From positions 186,001-250,000 of the forward strand of contig JAYWHR010000047.1 in NCBI GenBank assembly GCA_043777675.1: 64,000 bases of DNA, read 5' to 3'. A program made the translations under genes and the position numbers. Under the pieces are notes generated by a model that saw nothing but the letters and a program-made list of their open reading frames with translations, made no database searches and was not told the DNA's origin. Of this stretch, positions 51,911-60,146 are shown one piece after another (position 1 is the stretch's first letter; each line of letters begins with the position of its first letter). Source of the DNA: JANMDU01 sp043777675 (lineage in GTDB: Bacteria > Pseudomonadota > Gammaproteobacteria > Burkholderiales > Burkholderiaceae_C).

Positions 51911-52395
51911 TTGAAGATTTTTTCAATGCGCTGATCGGCTGTGCGTTGCAAATCACTGCTTGACACCCGCTCCGGCGCAATCTCCTGCAAAGGCAGCAGC
52001 ACAAAAGCCCGCTCACGCATGCGCGGATGCGGCACGGTGAGCATAGCGCTGTCAATCTTTGCATCTCCGTACATCAAAAGATCCAAATCCAGCGTGCGCG
52101 GCGCATTCAGATACCGGCGTTGTCTGCCCGCATCACGCTCTACTTTTTGTAGCATATCAAGCAATAAATACGCCGGCAAAGTGGTGGAAACCTTCACGAC
52201 TGCATTGATGTAATCGCCACCCGAGCTCTCAATCGGGGCCGTGCGATACAGCGCCGATTGCGCGAGCAACTGCACGCCTTCAAGAGAAGCGATTTTCTCC
52301 ATCGCGCTGAGCACGGCAGCAGGCGCATCGCCCAAGTTAGCGCCCAAGGCAATGAAGGCCACAACGGGTTCGCGTTGATCAGTAGTTGCGTTCAT
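51898..52395 (-). CDS. folK: 2-amino-4-hydroxy-6-hydroxymethyldihydropteridine pyrophosphokinase
   Basis: 165 residues; third folate-synthesis enzyme in the window. Motifs FIALGANLGDAPA, YRTAPIESSGGDYINAVVKV, and APRTLDLDLLMYGD ... VPHPRMRERAFVLLPLQEIAP. Start 52395 (MNATTDQREP). Tail-to-tail overlap of 13 nt with the DSD1 gene. Residues about 73-82 (LPAYLLLDML) overlap a reverse repeat copy. Confidence 0.95.
   Translation of the reverse strand: MNATTDQREPVVAFIALGANLGDAPAAVLSAMEKIASLEGVQLLAQSALYRTAPIESSGGDYINAVVKVSTTLPAYLLLDMLQKVERDAGRQRRYLNAPRTLDLDLLMYGDAKIDSAMLTVPHPRMRERAFVLLPLQEIAPERVSSSDLQRTADQRIEKIFNHQP
52149..52178 (+). repeat. Partial dispersed repeat in folK
   Basis: TTGTAGCATATCAAGCAATA then AATACGCCGGCAA; reverse relative to folK, in the same frame as the DUF429 copy (LPAY). 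Confidence 0.5.
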
Positions 52396-52471
52396 GGCGG
52401 GCAATGTAGCATGCTGCGCCGGCATGTCCCGTCGCGCAGCATTGGCTTTAGCAAAATCGCACAATATCATC

Positions 52472-54079
52472 ATGAAAATTCCAAAAACACTGCGCAACTT
52501 AGTCCTCATCTTGGGCGATCAGCTTGATCATGAATCCTCAGCCTTTGAGGGCTTTGATCCCATGCAGGATGCTGTGCTCATGATCGAAGCGCGTGAGGAA
52601 TCCACCCATGTGTGGAGCCATAAAATTCGAACTACGCTGTTTCTCTCAGCGATGCGGCATTTTGCGAAAGATCTGCAAGCCCGCGGCTGGGCTGTGATCT
52701 ATCGTCAGCTGGACAAAGAAGCCGATGTATCGCTCGCCGCGGGCTTGCTCGATGTCATCAAAACGCATGCGCCACAAGCAGTCATCGGTGTGGAGCCAGG
52801 TGATCTACGGGTCAAGACGCAGATCAATGACGCTATTAATTCAATAGCAGATATCGCAGCAAATACGCCGGCTAAAGCATCAAAATCATTAAAATTAGCG
52901 ATAGATTGGAAGTCAGACACGCATTTCCTGTGCGACCTGCCAGAATTCCGCGCATGGGCAGGTAAAAGCAATACGCTGCGCATGGAATTTTTCTATCGTG
53001 TGATGCGCAAGAAGCATCATATTTTGATGGAAGGCAAAAAAGGCAGTGCTGAGCCAGTGGGAGGGCAATGGAATTTTGATGCTGACAACCGCAAGAGTTT
53101 TGGCAAAACGGGGCCACAAGGCGTGCCTGTGCCGCGTGTGTATGCGCATGATGAAATCACCACAGACGTGATCAAGATGGTGAGTAAAGAGTTCGCGGAT
53201 CACCCCGGCAGTTTAGAAAAATTCAACTGGCCTGTAACGCGCGACCAAGCCTTGCAAGCACTCGATGATTTCATCCAATTGCGCCTTCCCTTCTTCGGCC
53301 CGCATCAAGATGCGATGTGGACGCATCTTGATTTCGGCTGGCATTCGCTGCTTTCTTCTTCTATCAATCTGAAGCTGCTCCATCCCTTAGAAGTGATTCA
53401 AGCTGCAGAGAAATGCTTTTCTGATGGCAAGGTAGATTTACCCAGCGCAGAAGGCTTCATCCGCCAAATTCTCGGCTGGCGCGAATTCATGCGCGGTGTG
53501 TATTTTCTCGATATGCCCAAGCTGAAAACAGACAATTTCTACAATCATCACAACGCACTGCCCCAGTGGTATTGGACGGGCGAGACCAAGATGAATTGTA
53601 TGAAAAACAGCATCGAGCAGACGCTGCACAACGGCTACTCCCATCACATCCAGCGCCTCATGATCACCGGCATGTTTGGCGTCACAGCGCAAATCAAGCC
53701 GCAGGCTTTGTGCGATTGGTATCTCGCAGTGTATGTAGATGCGGTGGAGTGGGTGGAGCTGCCCAATACCGCTGGCATGGCACTCTTTGCCAATGGTGGC
53801 CGCTTCACCAGCAAGCCGTATGTGGCCAGCGGCGCCTATGTGAAGCGCATGAGCAACTACTGCCAAGGCTGCGCTTATTCACCCGAGGCACGCGCTGGCG
53901 AAAACGCTTGCCCGATGACCGTGCTGTATTGGAATTTCTTGGATGCGCATGAAAAAGAGTTTGCAGGAAACCCGCGTACCGCGCTCATGGTGAAAAATTT
54001 GCAGCGCATGTCTGGAGATGAGCGAACGGCAGTTAAGCAACGCGCCGCTCAGATGCTGTCGGATCTAGATGCGCTCTAG
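52472..54079 (+). CDS. phrB: FeS-cluster cryptochrome/photolyase (PhrB/CryB type)
   Basis: 535 residues of the prokaryotic iron-sulfur photolyase group, which repairs (6-4) photoproducts or senses light. N-terminal LVLILGDQLDHES, C-terminal FAD region MWTHLDFGWHSLLSSSINLKLLHP, GFIRQILGWREFMRGVYFLDMP and PNTAGMALFANGGRFTSKPYVASGAY, and cluster Cys in SNYCQGCAYSP and ENACPM. Residues about 121-135 (INSIADIAANTPAKA) are repeat-encoded, in the alpha/beta antenna domain before the interdomain linker. Divergent from folK. Confidence 0.92.
   Translation: MKIPKTLRNLVLILGDQLDHESSAFEGFDPMQDAVLMIEAREESTHVWSHKIRTTLFLSAMRHFAKDLQARGWAVIYRQLDKEADVSLAAGLLDVIKTHAPQAVIGVEPGDLRVKTQINDAINSIADIAANTPAKASKSLKLAIDWKSDTHFLCDLPEFRAWAGKSNTLRMEFFYRVMRKKHHILMEGKKGSAEPVGGQWNFDADNRKSFGKTGPQGVPVPRVYAHDEITTDVIKMVSKEFADHPGSLEKFNWPVTRDQALQALDDFIQLRLPFFGPHQDAMWTHLDFGWHSLLSSSINLKLLHPLEVIQAAEKCFSDGKVDLPSAEGFIRQILGWREFMRGVYFLDMPKLKTDNFYNHHNALPQWYWTGETKMNCMKNSIEQTLHNGYSHHIQRLMITGMFGVTAQIKPQALCDWYLAVYVDAVEWVELPNTAGMALFANGGRFTSKPYVASGAYVKRMSNYCQGCAYSPEARAGENACPMTVLYWNFLDAHEKEFAGNPRTALMVKNLQRMSGDERTAVKQRAAQMLSDLDAL
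52832..52877 (+). repeat. Dispersed 45-nt repeat, copy in photolyase gene
   Basis: GCTATTAATTCAATAGCAGA then TATCGCAGCAAATACGCCGGCTAAAG; forward, in frame as SIADIAANTPAK. Shows the GCTATT/AATAGC hairpin perfectly. Confidence 0.88.
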
Positions 54080-54097
54080 TCGTCGCACAAGCAACTT

Positions 54098-54847
54098 CTA
54101 TTTGGCGTAAGCCTGCGGATCGAGCTGGCGCGTGTTCGCCTCAATCCAAGCTTCCACTTCACGCATCAGCTCTTCGGGCTCGCGCCCTATGCTGCTGATC
54201 TGCGGGCCAATCACCACGTCAATCACGCCGGGTGTTTTAACAAATGCTTTTCGCGGCCAATGCTTCGCGCAGTTCACAGCAATCGGCACCACGGGGCGCC
54301 CTGTCTCGCACGCCAAGCGCGTGCCGCCGGTTTTGTACGTGCCTTTTTGGCCACGTGGAATGCGCGTGCCTTCAGGAAACATGATCACCCACACACCGTT
54401 GTTCATCACCCGCTTGCCCTGCGCGACTACTTTATTAAAAGCTTCAGCGCGCTTACTGCGATCAATATGGATCATATCCATCCGCGCCATCGACCAGCCG
54501 AAAAACGGGACGTAGAGCAACTCGCGCTTGAACACATAGGCCAATGGATGCGGCATGATGCACGGCATCAAAAAAGTCTCCATCGTCGATTGATGTTTGC
54601 AGAGCAAAATCGCACCATCCTTGTCGCCCTGCGGCAAATTCTCCATGCCGTGCAGCTTCCAGTGCACACCGCAAATCACCTTCAACCCCCACATCGCACA
54701 TTTAAGCCAGCCCGCGCACATCCAGTAAACACGCGTTGGGCTCAAAAACATGGAGGAAATAACCACGGCTGTACCCCAAGGAATCACGGTGAGCATCATC
54801 CACAGCATGTGAATCGTGGAACGGATGAAGGCGATGGTGTAAGACAT
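54098..54847 (-). CDS. plsC: 1-acylglycerol-3-phosphate O-acyltransferase
   Basis: 249 residues; makes phosphatidic acid at the inner membrane. N-terminal membrane helix (LWMMLTVIPWGTAVVIS), catalytic motif HQSTME (H85..E90, HX4E rather than HX4D), VFKRELLYVPFFGW, and FPEGTR at 157-162. Starts 4 nt after glyS and is probably in its operon. Confidence 0.93.
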   Translation of the reverse strand: MSYTIAFIRSTIHMLWMMLTVIPWGTAVVISSMFLSPTRVYWMCAGWLKCAMWGLKVICGVHWKLHGMENLPQGDKDGAILLCKHQSTMETFLMPCIMPHPLAYVFKRELLYVPFFGWSMARMDMIHIDRSKRAEAFNKVVAQGKRVMNNGVWVIMFPEGTRIPRGQKGTYKTGGTRLACETGRPVVPIAVNCAKHWPRKAFVKTPGVIDVVIGPQISSIGREPEELMREVEAWIEANTRQLDPQAYAK

Positions 54848-54851
54848 AAAA

Positions 54852-56996
54852 CTAAGCCGCCAGCTTGGACAAATCCGCCACACGGTTCATGGCTTGATGC
54901 AGGGTAGCAAGCAGACCGAGGCGGTTGGTGCGGATGGCGGGATCTTCGTGATTGACCATGACTTTGTCGAAGAAAACATCGACCGGGTCTTTAAGTACCG
55001 CCAAAGCTTTCAAATTCTCTTCAAATTGGCCACTTTCCCAAGCGGCATCAGCGCGGAGCGCTACTGATTTAAGAGCGTCTGCCAAGGCCTGCTCTTCGCC
55101 GGCTTGTAGCAAAGCGGGGTTGATTTTTGCTTCAACCGCGCCTTCAACTTTTTTCAGGATGTTGCCAACGCGCTTGTTGGCCGCAGCAAGAGCAGGCGCT
55201 TCAGGCAAAGTGGCAAAGGCACGAACGGCGGCGAGGCGCTGAGCTACTTGGGCTAGCTTCTGGGGGCGCAAACTGATCACAGCATCCACTTCTTGGGCGC
55301 TGTAGCCTTGCTCACGCAAAGAGCCTGCGAATCGATCGTAGATGAAATCTTGTAGCGCCTGCGCTTGATCTTGAATCAACGCGCCAAAAGCCGGCATCGC
55401 ATTTTTGATAAGTGCAGCTACTTCCAATTGCGGCGCTTTTTCCACCAGCATCCTAACGACACCCAACGCATGTCGACGCAGTGCAAACGGGTCTTTATCG
55501 CCCGTGGGTAAATTGCCGATGCCAAACATTCCGACCAAGGTCTCTAACTTGTCGGCCAGTGCAACGACCACGCCTGCTTGATTACGCGGCAACTCATCAC
55601 CCGCAAAACGAGGCTTGTAATGGTCTTCCACGGCGAAGGCTACGTCAGGCGATTCTTGGTCGCTGCGCGAGTAGTAGCCGCCCATGATGCCTTGCAGCTC
55701 GGGGAATTCGCCCACCATGTCAGTGAGCAAATCGGCCTTAGCAAGCATGGCTGCACGGTCAGCTTGTTTGGCGAGCAAATCACCTCCGAGTTGCTGGCCA
55801 ATGGCTCGTGCAATGGCGCGAACGCGCTCCACGCGCTCGCCTTGCGAGCCGAGTTTGTTGTGATAAACCACTTTGGCAAGTTGTGGAATCCGTGATTCGA
55901 GTGTTTTCTTACGGTCTTGATCGAAGAAGAATTTCGCATCGGCTAAGCGCGGGCGCACCACGCGCTCGTTGCCTTGAATCACAGCGCTTGCATCATCGGG
56001 TGTGATGTTGCTCACGACAAGGAATTTATTCGTCAGCTTGCCGCTGGCATCCAACAATGGAAAATATTTTTGATTGGCCTTCATCGTCAGAATTAAGCAT
56101 TCTTGTGGCACATCCAAATATTGTTTTTCAAATTCGCAGATCAACACATTAGGGCGTTCAACCAAGGCCGTCACTTCATCAAGCAGGGCATCGTCTTCAA
56201 TCGGCCGGAGCGCACCGTGCGACTCGTCTGATTCTCCGCCGCCGATTTTCGCTGCAACAGTAGCGAGCTGTTTGGCAATCTCGACCTTACGCGCTTCAAA
56301 GCTTGCGATCACCGCGCCGTCTTTCTCCAGCGTGCTCGCATAAGCATCTGCATCAGCAATCACGACGGGTGACACAGCAGCCTCAAAGCGATGGCCTTCC
56401 GTGCTTCTACCAGCATTCAAGCCGAGCGCAGACACTGCTACAACGGATGAACCATGCAAAGCAATCAGCCCATGCGCAGGCCGCACAAAGCTCACCGAGC
56501 TCCAGCCTGGCATCTCACAACCAGATTCGAGTTGATAACTCATCACCTTAGGAATCGGCAACTTAGCAATCGCCTCCAGCAGAGCTTTTTGCAAGCCTTC
56601 AGCCAATGTCGCGCCCTTGGCTGTGCTTTCGTAAAACAGCGCTTCAGCCTTGCCATCTATCACGCGCTTCAAACCAGCCACCGCACTCGCATCCGCGCCA
56701 AGCCCTTGCAATTTTTTGAGCAACGCCGGCGTAGCTCCACCCGATGCATCCAAACCCACACTCACGGGCATGAGCTTTTGCGAAATAGCCTTATCAGCCC
56801 CTTGCGCAGCCACCCGCGTCACATGCGCAGCCAAACGACGCGGCGAAGCAAAGCTGGTGAGCTTCGAATCTGCGCTGGTCAAACCTTGTGATTTGAGCTG
56901 ATCAAACAGCACACCAGCAAACGCATCGCCGAGCTTCTTCAATGCCTTCGGTGGCAGCTCTTCAACAAACAACTCGACAAGTAAATTTTTATACAT
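54852..56996 (-). CDS. glyS: Glycine-tRNA ligase beta subunit
   Basis: 714 residues; partner of GlyQ in the tetrameric glycyl-tRNA synthetase. N-terminal NLLVELFVEELPPKALKKLG, internal EFPELQGIMGGYYSRSDQESPDVAFAVEDHYKPRFAGDELP, and a C-terminal anticodon-binding domain. Start MYKNLLVE at 56996 lies within the last codons of the upstream vapC gene (8-nt overlap). Residues about 640-650 (LKSVALRADAA) are repeat-encoded. Confidence 0.95.
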   Translation of the reverse strand: MYKNLLVELFVEELPPKALKKLGDAFAGVLFDQLKSQGLTSADSKLTSFASPRRLAAHVTRVAAQGADKAISQKLMPVSVGLDASGGATPALLKKLQGLGADASAVAGLKRVIDGKAEALFYESTAKGATLAEGLQKALLEAIAKLPIPKVMSYQLESGCEMPGWSSVSFVRPAHGLIALHGSSVVAVSALGLNAGRSTEGHRFEAAVSPVVIADADAYASTLEKDGAVIASFEARKVEIAKQLATVAAKIGGGESDESHGALRPIEDDALLDEVTALVERPNVLICEFEKQYLDVPQECLILTMKANQKYFPLLDASGKLTNKFLVVSNITPDDASAVIQGNERVVRPRLADAKFFFDQDRKKTLESRIPQLAKVVYHNKLGSQGERVERVRAIARAIGQQLGGDLLAKQADRAAMLAKADLLTDMVGEFPELQGIMGGYYSRSDQESPDVAFAVEDHYKPRFAGDELPRNQAGVVVALADKLETLVGMFGIGNLPTGDKDPFALRRHALGVVRMLVEKAPQLEVAALIKNAMPAFGALIQDQAQALQDFIYDRFAGSLREQGYSAQEVDAVISLRPQKLAQVAQRLAAVRAFATLPEAPALAAANKRVGNILKKVEGAVEAKINPALLQAGEEQALADALKSVALRADAAWESGQFEENLKALAVLKDPVDVFFDKVMVNHEDPAIRTNRLGLLATLHQAMNRVADLSKLAA
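55046..55080 (-). repeat. Dispersed repeat, copy in glyS
   Basis: GCATCAGCGCGGAGCGCTAC then TGATTTAAGAG matches the copy at 5332 over 25 nt with one difference. Forward relative to glyS, in frame as SVALRADAA. Confidence 0.65.
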
Positions 56997-57435
56997 TTTC
57001 TGAACCAAAAACAATAGGATTAATTTTTATGGCGCGCGCCTGCTCTGCCAACACGGTATCGAGTGTTGCGATGCGCTTGCAACCTAGGCGTTTGGCCACA
57101 CTCAAATGCAAAGCATCCGGGCCGCGCATTTTGCTGCTGATGTTGCTACAGTATTTTGCAGCTTCTTCGAAATCTTCATCTTGCACAGAGACACAACGCA
57201 CCGATTGCAAAATACGCAGACCAGCAACCCAAGCCAGCGCAGCCTCTTGAGCTTTGAGCTGCTGGCTTCTTTGTTTAATTGCCAAAGCGCTGGCTAACTC
57301 CGTACGAATCCAGTGAGCGCTGAGAAGCGGCTCTTTCTCGCTGCTGCGATACCAGCCGAAAATCCAATCTGTCTCAGGCTCAGGGCACAGCAGAGCCATC
57401 AAGACACTCGTATCCAAATACGTCGTCGACAGCAT
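56989..57435 (-). CDS. vapC: PIN-domain toxin, VapC family
   Basis: 148 residues with the PIN nuclease acidic residues: D8 (YLDTSVLM), E in RTELASAL, D in GPDALHLSVA and D in ATLDTVLAEQA. VapC toxins are RNases that cleave tRNA or rRNA. Start overlaps the antitoxin stop as TGATG; its 3' end overlaps glyS by 8 nt. Lies between glyQ and glyS. Confidence 0.92.
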   Translation of the reverse strand: MLSTTYLDTSVLMALLCPEPETDWIFGWYRSSEKEPLLSAHWIRTELASALAIKQRSQQLKAQEAALAWVAGLRILQSVRCVSVQDEDFEEAAKYCSNISSKMRGPDALHLSVAKRLGCKRIATLDTVLAEQARAIKINPIVFGSENV

Positions 57436-57692
57436 CAATACCCCCCGTCGCGCATGAAGCGAATCACGGAGCGCCCCATCGGCCAATCTTTATGCATCGC
57501 TTGCAATTCAGTAATAATTTGCTCCCGACTGGCCAGAGCAGATGCCTGTGGCGATGGCTGCACTACCAAGCGCCCATCGTCTGAAAGCTCGACTTGCACT
57601 TTGCTGCCTTCTTGCAAATGCATCTGTTTTAAGATTTTGTTTGGCAAACGAAGTGCCAAGCTGTTCCCCCAACGATTGACTTGCAGTTCCAT
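57435..57692 (-). CDS. vapB: AbrB/MazE-type antitoxin, VapB family
   Basis: 85 residues. N-terminal swapped-hairpin AbrB fold (MELQVNRWGNSLALRLPNKI, EGSKVQVELSDDGRLVV), C-terminal toxin-neutralising tail ending RSVIRFMRDGGY. GGAG precedes the ATG by 7 nt. Likely represses its own promoter through the palindrome just upstream. Confidence 0.9.
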   Translation of the reverse strand: MELQVNRWGNSLALRLPNKILKQMHLQEGSKVQVELSDDGRLVVQPSPQASALASREQIITELQAMHKDWPMGRSVIRFMRDGGY

Positions 57693-57706
57693 ATGACTTC
57701 TCCGTG

Positions 57707-57728
57707 ATGTAGATACATGTATCTACAT
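57707..57728. promoter_or_regulatory. Perfect 22-nt palindromic operator of vapBC
   Basis: ATGTAGATACA followed immediately by its exact complement TGTATCTACAT, 15 nt upstream of vapB. On the minus strand a TATAAA -10-like box overlaps its far end, consistent with autorepression. Confidence 0.7.
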
Positions 57729-57856
57729 TTTATACTTTTTCAGTGATCGGCGAGTTATCTCAATGCTGAGTAGTGCAAAACAGTGGGGAACGGATCATAG
57801 AAATGATGCAGTAGCTGCTTGCATCTTCATTTGCAACTGCGCGATTTCCAAAATCA

Positions 57857-58762
57857 TCACGCTGCCTTCTTCTGCATCTGCGCCACCCACTCTGGCGGTG
57901 CCATCGGGAAGCCGAGACGTTCGCGGGATTCGTAATAGCTTTGTGCCACGCTGCGCGCGAGATTGCGGATGCGACCGATGTAGGCGGCGCGTTCGGTCAC
58001 GCTGATCGCGCCGCGTGCATCGAGCAAGTTAAAGCTGTGGGCAGCTTTTAAGACTTGCTCGTAGGCAGGCAGCGCGAGTAGTTGCTCGATCAAATACCTG
58101 GCTTGCTTTTCGTGGGCGTTGAACGCAGTGAACAGAAAGTCTGCATCGCTGTGCTCGAAGTTGTAGGCGCTTTGCTCTTTTTCGTTTTGCAGATAGACAT
58201 CGCCGTAGCTCATCGTCTCCGTCCACTTCAGGTTGTAGACGTTATCCACGCCCTGCAAATACATCGCCAAGCGCTCTAAGCCATAGGTGATCTCGCCTGT
58301 GATCGGTTTGCAATCAATGCCACCGACTTGCTGGAAGTAGGTGAACTGCGTGACTTCCATGCCGTTGAGCCAGACTTCCCAGCCCAAGCCCCAAGCGCCG
58401 AGGGTTGGGTTTTCCCAATCGTCTTCTACAAAACGCACATCATTTTTCTTCAAATCAAAACCGAGCACTTCGAGCGAACCGAGATAGAGCTCCAAAATAT
58501 TCGCTGGTGCGGGCTTTAATACAACTTGGTATTGGTAATAGTGCTGCAAACGATTTGGATTTTCGCCATAGCGGCCATCCTTGGGGCGTCGGCTAGGCTG
58601 CACGTAGGCGGCTTTCCACGGCTCGGGCCCGAGGGCGCGCAAAAAAGTAGCGGTATGTGATGTGCCCGCGCCGACTTCCATGTCGTAGGGTTGCAGCAGG
58701 GCGCAGCCTTGCTTGTCCCAGTACGCTTGCAAGGTAAGGATGATTTGTTGAAATGTGAGCAT
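57857..58762 (-). CDS. glyQ: Glycine-tRNA ligase alpha subunit
   Basis: 301 residues; catalytic class II subunit. Near-canonical: LTFQQIILTLQAYWDKQGCALLQPYD, GAGTSHTATFLRALGPEPWKAAYVQPSRRP, DGRYGENPNRLQHYYQ and LGWEVWLNGMEVTQFTYFQQVGG. Normally directly followed by glyS; here about 860 nt carrying vapBC separate the two. Confidence 0.97.
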   Translation of the reverse strand: MLTFQQIILTLQAYWDKQGCALLQPYDMEVGAGTSHTATFLRALGPEPWKAAYVQPSRRPKDGRYGENPNRLQHYYQYQVVLKPAPANILELYLGSLEVLGFDLKKNDVRFVEDDWENPTLGAWGLGWEVWLNGMEVTQFTYFQQVGGIDCKPITGEITYGLERLAMYLQGVDNVYNLKWTETMSYGDVYLQNEKEQSAYNFEHSDADFLFTAFNAHEKQARYLIEQLLALPAYEQVLKAAHSFNLLDARGAISVTERAAYIGRIRNLARSVAQSYYESRERLGFPMAPPEWVAQMQKKAA

Positions 58763-58841
58763 ATCTGAAGCGATTCGCTAGAACTGGCGAAAACCCTTGA
58801 TTTTACGGGGCTTTCTGATCCGACATTGCTTGAACGCGTGC

Positions 58842-60020
58842 TCAAATCCAAGCCGATGATTCCAGCGGCTCGCCTGCCGAAAATGCAGCATTGATATCTT
58901 GTAGTGCATGCACCTGCACCTCTTGCTCCCCCACAGTGACTGCCATTTGTACACCCAAGCGAAAAGTATTGGGCGAAGCTTTCACTGCAGCAGCTGTGCC
59001 AAGTACGCGCCAAAGAACACGCGGCTCACCCTCACGCAGGTGCTTCATAAACTGCGCTGTAGGCCCCATCACGGTATCGCGTTCGCCGCCGTAGTCAAGC
59101 GGCGTACGCACGACATCAATCGGGCCCAAATGCAAACTGGATAGCACACGTAACGCGGGCACGCTTTTCCTCTGCTGCTGATCTTTAAACTGAGTTGCAG
59201 CCCAATGCCCACATTGCGCACTGGCGCGCAACATAGCCTGCACAGCTTGCGCAGCACGCACATAGCCATATTTGCCATCCACCACACAATCAATAAAATA
59301 CAACGTGAGTCGGCTCTCGTGCATATCCAAATAATCAGCGCAAGTCAGTGCAGCATCACGGCTGACGGGCAAAAAGAGTTGGCGCAGCAACTCTCTCCAC
59401 GGCTGAACACCTAGCGCTGCACGCAGCACAGCATCGTTATGCACTTCCATGCTCACTGCCCATGCCGCCTCAAAGTGCTGGCGGGCTCGGGATGCATTTG
59501 GATCACTTGCTAACGAGTTTGCGACGCTTTCCTCCAGCATCAGCCGCTTTGAGCTGCTATCTGCCCTAGCAAGGCTCTGCAAGCTTAAATCGGAAGCGGC
59601 AGTCGGCTCAAAGCCTGCCCCTAGGCGCCTTGCATCTTTACCGAGTCGGTGCGCCAAAATCGCCAACTGCTTATTAACCGACTCAATAAGCTGATCGGGC
59701 ACAAAAGGTTTGGTGATGTAGTCGTTAGCGCCTTGACTCATGCCAAGGCGAATATCCTCTACGCTCGTGCGAGAGGTCAGCAAAATCACAGGCGTATCTG
59801 CAGTCTCAAGCATGCCGCGCATATCGCTAAGCACTTCAAAGCCGTTGATCTTTGGCATCTCTACATCACTAACCACAAGATCAGGTAACTCGGCCAAAAT
59901 CGTCAGCAAGCCTTCCGCGCCATTGTCCACATCTGTGACTGCATGGCCAGCTTTCTTAAGCACAGCAGTGATGAGCTTGCGGGTGGAAGCATCGTCTTCT
60001 AGTACAACGATTTTGGCCAT
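58842..60020 (-). CDS. Response regulator with uncharacterised C-terminal domain
   Basis: 392 residues. Receiver domain 1-120: acidic pair E8/D9/D10, phospho-acceptor D52 (VVSDVEMPKINGFEVL), T82, and K104 (YITKPFVPDQL). A linker of about 50 residues then a region of about 210 residues with no DNA-binding motif. Its later part (SLHLGPIDVVRTPLDYGGERDTVMGPTAQFMKHL) distantly recalls class III nucleotide cyclase folds but lacks clear metal-binding Asp residues; this is speculative. No kinase gene nearby. Confidence 0.8.
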   Translation of the reverse strand: MAKIVVLEDDASTRKLITAVLKKAGHAVTDVDNGAEGLLTILAELPDLVVSDVEMPKINGFEVLSDMRGMLETADTPVILLTSRTSVEDIRLGMSQGANDYITKPFVPDQLIESVNKQLAILAHRLGKDARRLGAGFEPTAASDLSLQSLARADSSSKRLMLEESVANSLASDPNASRARQHFEAAWAVSMEVHNDAVLRAALGVQPWRELLRQLFLPVSRDAALTCADYLDMHESRLTLYFIDCVVDGKYGYVRAAQAVQAMLRASAQCGHWAATQFKDQQQRKSVPALRVLSSLHLGPIDVVRTPLDYGGERDTVMGPTAQFMKHLREGEPRVLWRVLGTAAAVKASPNTFRLGVQMAVTVGEQEVQVHALQDINAAFSAGEPLESSAWI

Positions 60021-60146
60021 AGTGTGAGAAAGAATCAGTTCCTAATGACTTGATATATGTGCGTTGCGCTGCGAATGCACTCTTTTTATTATGCGATACA
60101 AATAGTCAACTGTTTAGCGCTAAGGATTTCAAGTTTTTGTAAGTAT

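Noticed and set aside
58516..59013. 165-codon frame upstream of glyQ
   Set aside because: Antisense or out-of-frame extension covering the glyQ start and response regulator end; composition rich in Ser and Cys, no motif.
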